A DNA stretch of 18,279 nt from Firmicutes bacterium CAG:646 (lineage in GTDB: Bacteria > Bacillota > Clostridia > Lachnospirales > Lachnospiraceae), in NCBI GenBank assembly GCA_000432335.1, contig HF995335.1, positions 1 to 18,279 of the forward strand, read 5' to 3'. The first letter of the stretch is position 1; every line of letters starts with the position of its first letter. The notes beneath the pieces are model-generated. The model had not been told where the DNA came from. It was given only the letters and a program-made list of their open reading frames with translations, and ran no database searches. The position numbers and the translations under genes were made by a program. Positions 1 through 5,900 of this stretch are shown here, piece after piece.

Positions 1-3000
1 GTGCGCCTCGTCCACAAAGAGCCGGTCCACGCCCAGCTGTTCAAACGTCACCACATCGTCCTTGCGGTCCTCGGCTTGCAGCTTTTCCAGCCGCGCCTCC
101 AAAGACTTTTTCGTGCGTTCCAGCTGCTTGACGGTGAACCGTTCCCCGCCGCTGGCCTCCACCTCGGCGATACCCTCGGTGATTTCCCAAATCTGCTCAT
201 GCAGCAGCCGCTCCTGGCGTTCCTTGCTGATGGGGATTTTCTCGAACTGGGAGTGACCCATGATGATGGCGTCGTAGTCGCCGGTGGCAATACGGGCACA
301 GAACTTCTTGCGGTTGTGCTTCTCGAAGTCCTTTTTGGTTGTCACCAGGATGTTCGCGGACGGGTACAGACGCAGGAACTCCGAAGCCCACTGTTCGGTC
401 AGGTGGTTGGGCACCACGAATAAGCTCTTTTGGCACAGCCCCAGCCGTTTGGCCTCCATCGCGGCCCCTACCATTTCAAACGTCTTGCCCGCGCCCACCT
501 CATGGGCCAACAGCGTGTTGCCGCCGTACAGCACATGGGCGATGGCGTTTTTCTGGTGTTCCCGCAGGGTGATGGCCGGGTTCATGCCGCCAAAAACAAT
601 GTGGCTGCCATCATATTCGCGGGGGCGGGTGGCGTTCATTTCCTCATTGTACTGGCGCACCAGCGCCTGCCGACGTTCCGGGTCGCGCCAAATCCAGTCG
701 CGGAAAGCATCCCGGATGGCCTGCTGCTTTTGGGCGGCCAGGGTGGTTTCCTTGGCGTTCAGCACCCGGCGTTCCTTGCCGTCCGCGTCCTCCGCGGTGT
801 CGTAGATACGCACATCCCGCAGATTGAGGGAATCTTCGAGGATTTTATAGGCGTTGGCGCGGCTGGTCCCGTAGGTCGAATAGGCGGCCACGTTGTTTTG
901 CCCCACGACATTTTTGCCGGAGATCTGCCATTCCGCCGTAAAGGGGGTGTAGTGGACTTCAATGCTGCGCTGGAGGTAAAAAGGCGTGTCGAAGGTCTCG
1001 TACATGAATTGCTGGATGTACTCCTTGTCGATCCACGTCGCACCCAACCGCACCTCGATCTCGGAAGCGTCCAGGTCTTTGGGCTGGGCAGCGGTCAGGG
1101 CCTCCACGTTGACCGCAAAGGCCGGGTCCTGCTCCGCCGCCCGCTGGGCCTGGCGCAGCTTCCGGCGCACGTTGCCGGAGAGGTATTCATCGGCGGTCAC
1201 ATAATGGGGCGTTCCGTCCGGCTCAGTCTGGCCCGGTACACGGAAGATGACACCGCGCAGCTCGTCAGCCAATTCTTCGCCGGTTTTGCCGGTGAGCTGT
1301 TCCATGTAGGCCATATCCACGCAGGCTTTTTCAGAAATGGAGACCGCCAGGGCCTCGGAGGCGGTGTCTACGGTGGTGACGGCCTCATGTGGCTTGATCG
1401 TGCGTTTGGTGAACATATCTGCCTTGCGCTCCAACCGGCCATCCTCGTCCAGCACCTCCAGGGCACAGAGCAGGTAATAGCTGCTGTCATCGGCAAAGGC
1501 CAGCCGGTTCGCCCGGTCATTGATAAGTCCGTACTTGGCGGAAAAATCGTCATAGCGGCGGTTCAGTTCGGCTATCTGCGCCCGGATGTCGGCATCCGGC
1601 GCGGCGGCGTCCATCTCCAGGTCGATGAGCCGCTGCACACAATCCCGCAGCCCCACCAGCCCTTTGACGCGGGCCTCGGCGGTGGCGTTCAGGTCGGGGC
1701 GCACCATGCGGCTGTTTTCCCGGAAGTACACCGCGCCGTCCACCACCGTGTAGGAGTAGTTCTTCACATTGGGGTCAGCCGGGAGGGATTCGTCGATGTC
1801 CTCGCCCTCGCCCAGCTCCGGCAGCGCGGCCTCCTGGTAGGTGCCGCGAATGTACTTCACGGCATCGTGCAGCTGATCGGCCAGCTCCAGCCCCTCGATG
1901 GGGGCCACGGTGTAATCCTGTTTGCCGTATTGGGTGCTTTCGGCGGTGGGCCGCCCCAGCACCATCTCCGGGTGATCCAGAAAATACTGGTTGACCGTGA
2001 AGCCTTCCTCGGTCCGGCCGGTTTGGGTCCAGTCCGGGGCGATGTCCAGCGGGCGGTCCCGCTTTTGCAGAAACAGGATGTCGGACACCACATCGGTCCC
2101 GGCATTGGCGCGGAAAGCGTTGTTGGGCAGGCGGATCGCCCCCAGCAGCTCGGCCCGCTGGGCCAGATACCGGCGCACGGTGGAATCCTTGGCGTCCATT
2201 GTGTAGCGGCTGGTGACAAAGGCCACCACGCCGCCGGGGCGCACCTGGTCCAGCGCCTTGGCAAAAAAGTAGTTGTGGATGTTGAAGCCCAGCTTGTTGT
2301 AGGCTTTGTCGTTCACCTGGTACTGGCCGAAAGGGACGTTACCGATGGCAAGGTCATAGAAGTCCCGCCGGTCGGTGGTCTCAAAGCCCGCCACGGTGAT
2401 GTTAGCCTTGGGGTAGAGCTGCTGGGCAATCCGCCCGCTGATGGAATCCAGCTCCACGCCGTACAGCCTGCTCCCGGCCATGCTCTCCGGCAGCATCCCG
2501 AAGAAATTACCCACGCCGCAGGACGGTTCCAGAATGTTGCCGGTGCGGAAGCCCATCTGCTCCACGGCCTCATAGATGGCGCGGATGACGGTGGGGCTGG
2601 TATAGTGGGCGTTGAGGGTGGAGGCCCGCGCCGCAGCGTATTTCTCTGGGGTCAGCAGTTCTTTCAGTTCCGAATACTCGGCATCCCACGCGGGTTTGTC
2701 CGGGTCAAAGGCATCCGCCACGCCGCCCCAGCCCACATAGCGGGACAATACCTCCTGCTGTTCCGGCGTGGCCTGCCCGGTGGTCTCTTCCAGATATTTC
2801 AGCAGCTTGATCGCCGCCACATTGGCCTGGTACTTGGCCTTGGGGCCGCCCTCGCCCAGATGGTCGTCGGTGATGCGGAAGTTCTCGGCGTTGCGGCGCA
2901 GGTTGTCCCGGTACTCCTGATAGGCCGCCTGTTCGGCTGCCCTCTGGTTGGGGAAAGTCTGCCACTCACCGTTCACCGGGATGGCGACCGGGTGATCCGG

Positions 3001-5607
3001 CTTTTCCTCCGGCTGCGTGTCCGGCGTCGGTTCAGGCGGCGTGGGTTCCGGCCGGTCAACGTGCAGCCGTTCCACCACCACGTCATAGGGAAGTCCGTTT
3101 TTGTCACCGGGGTAGACGGCCACCGTCTCGGAGTGGAACGCCGGTGCCTCAGCAGCTTCTTCAATGGGCTTGGCGGTTTCGGCAGGTTCTTCCACGGCGG
3201 CAGGGGCTTCCATATACGGTTCATCCTGCTCCTGCACAAAGCCGTCCAGCTGGCGGGCATATAGCCCGCGCAGCAGCGGTGCAACCTCATCCCAGCGGAA
3301 GAACAGCATGGCCAGTCGCTTCTCGTCCGCGTCCAGCACTTCCAGCTCGATGCCTTCGGGTATGGTTCGGTAGTCGGCGGTATCGCCGGTCTCCAGCTCC
3401 ATCGTCTCGATGATGTCAGGATAGGCCCGGCTCAGCCACAGGGCGACCTCCCGGTTGCTCTTGCCGGTGCGCAGCAGTTCGGAAAGCTCCGCCTTGTTCG
3501 GCGCGCCGATCAGGCCGTGGGCCAGCACGTCCCGCAGGTCCTGGTCCGCCGTGTCAGGGTTGACGGGCAGGAACTCGGTGTAGAAGTCGTTGCGGTTGTC
3601 TGCCCGCAAAAGCTGCTCGAACCGCTCCCGGCTCTCGACCCGGTAGATGGGATAGCTCATGCCGGTGGGCAGCAGCTGCACCGTATCCTCCCGCAGTTCG
3701 GTAATTTGATGGGCGCGGTCATCCAGATAGACGGTATTGCCCACATTGTAAACCGGGGCGGACGGATCGTAGGCGGTGCGCTCCGGGATGGTGCCCCGGA
3801 TGGCGGCATATTCCTCGTCCGACACCGTGATGTCGATCTCATGGGTGGGTTCGCCGCTGCCAATGGTGAGGGTGTCGCCCTCGCGGGTGACGGGCTGGCC
3901 GGATAAGTCCGGCACAGGCGGCTTTGCCGCTGCCTCGGCCTGTTCCTCGGTTGCGACGGCCTCCACATCCCGCATGACCTGCCGGATGAATGGATCACTG
4001 TCCAGCTTTTCCGGGTCCACCACCTGGCCGTTCACGATGCCGCGCTCGGCCAGGGCCTCCCGGATGGCGATGGAGTCGATGTTGTCAAATCGGTCCTGCT
4101 CCGCCTCGGTGTAGAACCGATCTTCCTTGATGAGCTGGACGATCCGGCGCTGCACCTTGGGCCAGGGCACGTCGCCCGCCGCGCCGTCCACCGTCACAGG
4201 CAGGGCCGGGAGATCATCGCCGTACTCCTGCCGCAGCCAGGCGGCGGTATCCTTTTCACGGGCATGGTCCTTCATGTAGCGGACAACCGCGTGCTTACTT
4301 TCAATATTGCCGTTCCATTCCTGGATGGCGGCGTCGATCTCCGCCTGGGTCAGCGCCCGGCGCACAGGTTCCGCCTGCGCAGCGGGTTTGGGCATAGAAA
4401 AAGCAGAGGGCGTTTTCACACTCTCTGCTTCGTCGATTTTATGGATTTGTTCCGCTTCGGAGAGGAACAGGTTTAAGGTCAGCTGTTGATAAGTTCCGCC
4501 AGCAGGATCTCCTCCGCCTGGGCCTTGCAGGTGTTCATCAGGCCCACCCACTGCATGGGGTCGCTGGCTTTCAGCTGCTCCGTCGCGCCCGCTGCCTCCG
4601 CCAGCCGGGGCATCATCTGCTCCAGACGGCTGTTCGCGGTCTCGTCGATCTCCCGAAGGTGCGGGTACAGCTTCTCGCTCATCAGCAGCTGGTTGTAGAG
4701 GATGGGCCGGTGTTCCTTCAGGTACGCTTTGCGCATCCTGCCGTACTTGCCCAGGGGCTTCTCCGGCTGTTCGGACAGCTTCAGGTCGGGGATCAGGTAA
4801 TCGCCGTTCCTCGTGTAAGTCAGGTTGTTTTCCATGTGTGGCACTCCTTTCCGCGCCCTTGGCGCGCTCATAGTTCTGGATGGTGACGCCGATCTGCCGC
4901 AGTACCTGCTGGTTTATCTGGCTGACCGCCGTGCCCAGCGCCCCCACGGTGGCGGGGGTGTTGAAGTCGAAGATCGCCATGAAATCCTCATGGCTGAAAT
5001 ACTGCTCCGGCTCCAGCCCACAGCGGGACATCAGGGCATAGGTGATGCTGACAGCGGCGGTGGATTTGAACTGGACTTCGATGTTGTACTCATCGTACTC
5101 TTCCAAAAAGGAACCGTCAACGATAGGGAGAATATCCCGCCGGTGGTCGGCCCAGTATTCCTCCGCCAGCTTGGCGGCCACATCGGCCAGCTGCTGGGCC
5201 AGGTCGCCGCCGCTCACATCATAGTTGCGTTCCAGCATCGCCATGACCGGCGCGGTGTGTTCCTCGTTCATCGTCCACAGCCAGGGGGTGCGGGAGTGTT
5301 CACGGGTGCCGGTGTCGGAAATGTCGAATACATACCGCAGTCGGGGCCGGTCCCCGGAATCATCCACCAGGGCGATGCCCTTGGACCCGCGCCGCACATA
5401 CCGGCCCATGCGGTTGTTCCACAGGTCGTACTCGGCGCAGGCGGTAGCGTCCGGGCGCTGGGCGTAGATCATCAGCTGTTCATGGAACGGATATTTGTAG
5501 AGGCGGGCGGCGGTGGTGAGAAAGCCCGCCCACTCCTGCCAGCTGCCGGTGAGCTGCCGCGCCACCTGGTCGGCCATCTGCGCGTATTGTTCTGCTTTGG
5601 TTGGCAT
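1..5607 (-). CDS. Giant polyvalent protein: ArdC-N-like domain, N6-adenine methyltransferase, SNF2-type helicase (3' end beyond window)
   Basis: I translated every codon from ATG 5607 to base 1 and found no stop, giving 1,869 visible residues; relatives run well over 2,000. AAGGAGG lies about ten bases before the ATG. Residues 1-110 resemble an ArdC-type N-terminal domain (QLMIYAQRPDAT, then a YVRRGSKGIAL stretch). Residues 258-377 are a low-complexity linker overlapping tnpV. A class I adenine methyltransferase core follows, with CGVGNF at about 1030 and the NPPY-like NVPFG at about 1090. The helicase begins with TLREHQKNAI, then Walker A HEVGAGKT (about 1701-1708), and ends at VDEAH (1865-1869) on the window edge. 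The family is common in Tn1549-like conjugative elements. Its role is not established; DNA modification or remodelling during transfer, or protection from restriction, is inference. The domain between about 540 and 790 resembles polyvalent-protein accessory domains, but I cannot name it. Confidence 0.95.
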   Translation of the reverse strand, partial: MPTKAEQYAQMADQVARQLTGSWQEWAGFLTTAARLYKYPFHEQLMIYAQRPDATACAEYDLWNNRMGRYVRRGSKGIALVDDSGDRPRLRYVFDISDTGTREHSRTPWLWTMNEEHTAPVMAMLERNYDVSGGDLAQQLADVAAKLAEEYWADHRRDILPIVDGSFLEEYDEYNIEVQFKSTAAVSITYALMSRCGLEPEQYFSHEDFMAIFDFNTPATVGALGTAVSQINQQVLRQIGVTIQNYERAKGAERSATHGKQPDLHEERRLPDPRPEAVRTAGEAPGQVRQDAQSVPEGTPAHPLQPAADEREAVPAPSGDRRDREQPSGADDAPAGGGSGRDGAAESQRPHAVGGPDEHLQGPGGGDPAGGTYQQLTLNLFLSEAEQIHKIDEAESVKTPSAFSMPKPAAQAEPVRRALTQAEIDAAIQEWNGNIESKHAVVRYMKDHAREKDTAAWLRQEYGDDLPALPVTVDGAAGDVPWPKVQRRIVQLIKEDRFYTEAEQDRFDNIDSIAIREALAERGIVNGQVVDPEKLDSDPFIRQVMRDVEAVATEEQAEAAAKPPVPDLSGQPVTREGDTLTIGSGEPTHEIDITVSDEEYAAIRGTIPERTAYDPSAPVYNVGNTVYLDDRAHQITELREDTVQLLPTGMSYPIYRVESRERFEQLLRADNRNDFYTEFLPVNPDTADQDLRDVLAHGLIGAPNKAELSELLRTGKSNREVALWLSRAYPDIIETMELETGDTADYRTIPEGIELEVLDADEKRLAMLFFRWDEVAPLLRGLYARQLDGFVQEQDEPYMEAPAAVEEPAETAKPIEEAAEAPAFHSETVAVYPGDKNGLPYDVVVERLHVDRPEPTPPEPTPDTQPEEKPDHPVAIPVNGEWQTFPNQRAAEQAAYQEYRDNLRRNAENFRITDDHLGEGGPKAKYQANVAAIKLLKYLEETTGQATPEQQEVLSRYVGWGGVADAFDPDKPAWDAEYSELKELLTPEKYAAARASTLNAHYTSPTVIRAIYEAVEQMGFRTGNILEPSCGVGNFFGMLPESMAGSRLYGVELDSISGRIAQQLYPKANITVAGFETTDRRDFYDLAIGNVPFGQYQVNDKAYNKLGFNIHNYFFAKALDQVRPGGVVAFVTSRYTMDAKDSTVRRYLAQRAELLGAIRLPNNAFRANAGTDVVSDILFLQKRDRPLDIAPDWTQTGRTEEGFTVNQYFLDHPEMVLGRPTAESTQYGKQDYTVAPIEGLELADQLHDAVKYIRGTYQEAALPELGEGEDIDESLPADPNVKNYSYTVVDGAVYFRENSRMVRPDLNATAEARVKGLVGLRDCVQRLIDLEMDAAAPDADIRAQIAELNRRYDDFSAKYGLINDRANRLAFADDSSYYLLCALEVLDEDGRLERKADMFTKRTIKPHEAVTTVDTASEALAVSISEKACVDMAYMEQLTGKTGEELADELRGVIFRVPGQTEPDGTPHYVTADEYLSGNVRRKLRQAQRAAEQDPAFAVNVEALTAAQPKDLDASEIEVRLGATWIDKEYIQQFMYETFDTPFYLQRSIEVHYTPFTAEWQISGKNVVGQNNVAAYSTYGTSRANAYKILEDSLNLRDVRIYDTAEDADGKERRVLNAKETTLAAQKQQAIRDAFRDWIWRDPERRQALVRQYNEEMNATRPREYDGSHIVFGGMNPAITLREHQKNAIAHVLYGGNTLLAHEVGAGKTFEMVGAAMEAKRLGLCQKSLFVVPNHLTEQWASEFLRLYPSANILVTTKKDFEKHNRKKFCARIATGDYDAIIMGHSQFEKIPISKERQERLLHEQIWEITEGIAEVEASGGERFTVKQLERTKKSLEARLEKLQAEDRKDDVVTFEQLGVDRLFVDEAH
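4398..4430 (-). terminator. Weak terminator-like hairpin just downstream of tnpV
   Basis: On the minus strand AAGCAGAG pairs with CTCTGCTT across a 14-base loop, and the right arm runs into a five-T tract. It lies about 50 bases past the tnpV stop and inside the coding sequence of the giant gene. The stem is only eight base pairs and the loop is large, so it would be a weak or partial terminator at most. Chance or protein-coding constraint is a real alternative. Confidence 0.3.
4479..4835 (-). CDS. tnpV: TnpV family protein, nested out of frame inside the giant methyltransferase-helicase gene
   Basis: This 118-aa protein starts MENNLTYTRNGDYLIPDL and matches the TnpV family in length and landmarks: a YTR.GDYL.PDL start, the central YLKEHRP..YNQLL segment, and a C-terminal WVGLMN...AEEI stretch. 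TnpV proteins come from Tn4451-type and related clostridial elements; their function is not settled. I chose ATG 4835 because AAAGGAG sits eight bases upstream; an in-frame ATG at 4871 lacks the family start and the site. Its codons begin on the second base of the giant gene's codons (+1 frame). By hand count about 106 of 118 third positions are G or C, while the giant gene's own wobble bases here are only 41 of 118 G or C, so this frame carries the codon signature. It is predicted helical and soluble, with no signal peptide or membrane segment. Confidence 0.87.
   Translation of the reverse strand: MENNLTYTRNGDYLIPDLKLSEQPEKPLGKYGRMRKAYLKEHRPILYNQLLMSEKLYPHLREIDETANSRLEQMMPRLAEAAGATEQLKASDPMQWVGLMNTCKAQAEEILLAELINS
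4844..4850 (-). promoter_or_regulatory. Shine-Dalgarno site of the nested tnpV gene
   Basis: The minus strand reads AAAGGAG followed by eight bases and then ATG at 4835. In the giant gene's frame this stretch encodes KGAERSATH, where nothing else explains a consensus ribosome site. It decides the tnpV start and argues that the nested frame is translated. I saw no convincing promoter close upstream, so tnpV is probably translated from the long leftward transcript. Confidence 0.75.
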
Positions 5608-5635
5608 GGGATTCTGTCCTCCTTCCTGGTCTTAT

Positions 5636-5667
5636 ATAAAAGCAGGGCGGCACGGTGGCCGCCCTGC
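5636..5667 (-). terminator. Intrinsic terminator or attenuator ahead of the giant gene
   Basis: A perfect ten-base stem (GCAGGGCGGC with GCCGCCCTGC) closes a six-base loop and is followed on the minus strand by TTTTATAT. It sits in the 76-base gap between the 71-aa gene (stop at 5684) and the giant gene (start 5607). It is the only strong hairpin with a T run that I saw between genes. It should reduce read-through into the giant gene and tnpV unless it is anti-terminated. The short T tract suggests partial termination. Confidence 0.7.
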
Positions 5668-5683
5668 GGGTCAAAACAGTGTG

Positions 5684-5899
5684 TTATTCATCAAAATCCG
5701 GGTACAGCTCCAGCTCGTCAAACTCGGCGTCGGTCATGGCGCGCAGCTTGGCGAGGGTACTGTCGGTCAGGGCCAGCAGCTCGTCCTCGTCCGCCTGCAA
5801 GTGGCCGCGCATCTCGGTCAGGGCCTCGATGGCCCCCTGGCGGGTGCCGGGGTTGTAGATGCACAGCAGGTTGGTTTCCTCAAAAGTCAAAGCGTTCAT
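5684..5899 (-). CDS. Small transposon-transfer-assisting family protein
   Basis: The 71-aa protein starts MNALTFEETNLLCIYNPGTR and ends in an acidic tail (FDELELYPDFDE). The pattern E.NL.CIY..GTR near the start, the LTDSTLAKL.AMTDAEF segment and the size fit the small family annotated as transposon-transfer assisting proteins in Tn1549-like elements. The family name comes from its context; I know of no defined biochemical activity. The start has AAGGGAG seven bases upstream, and it begins one base after the stop of the 982-aa gene, so the two are probably translationally coupled. No membrane segment or signal peptide is visible. A terminator-like hairpin follows it. Confidence 0.82.
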   Translation of the reverse strand: MNALTFEETNLLCIYNPGTRQGAIEALTEMRGHLQADEDELLALTDSTLAKLRAMTDAEFDELELYPDFDE

Positions 5900-5900
5900 A

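Noticed and set aside
430..3264. 944-codon open frame on the plus strand
   Set aside because: It is antisense to the intact giant gene, which carries methyltransferase and helicase motifs. Long antisense frames arise here because GC-rich wobble bases suppress stop codons. It has no recognisable domain.
4479..4871. tnpV as an insertion that split the giant gene, with a second gene starting at ATG 4395
   Set aside because: ATG 5607 and ATG 4395 are in the same frame and every codon between them is open. The residues just before 4395 (LTLNLFLSEAEQ) look like normal family sequence, so one continuous gene is the better reading.
4836..4871. Upstream tnpV start at 4871 (MSAPRARKGVPH...)
   Set aside because: It has no ribosome site. 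The added residues do not look like TnpV, whereas ATG 4835 has a consensus site at ideal spacing.
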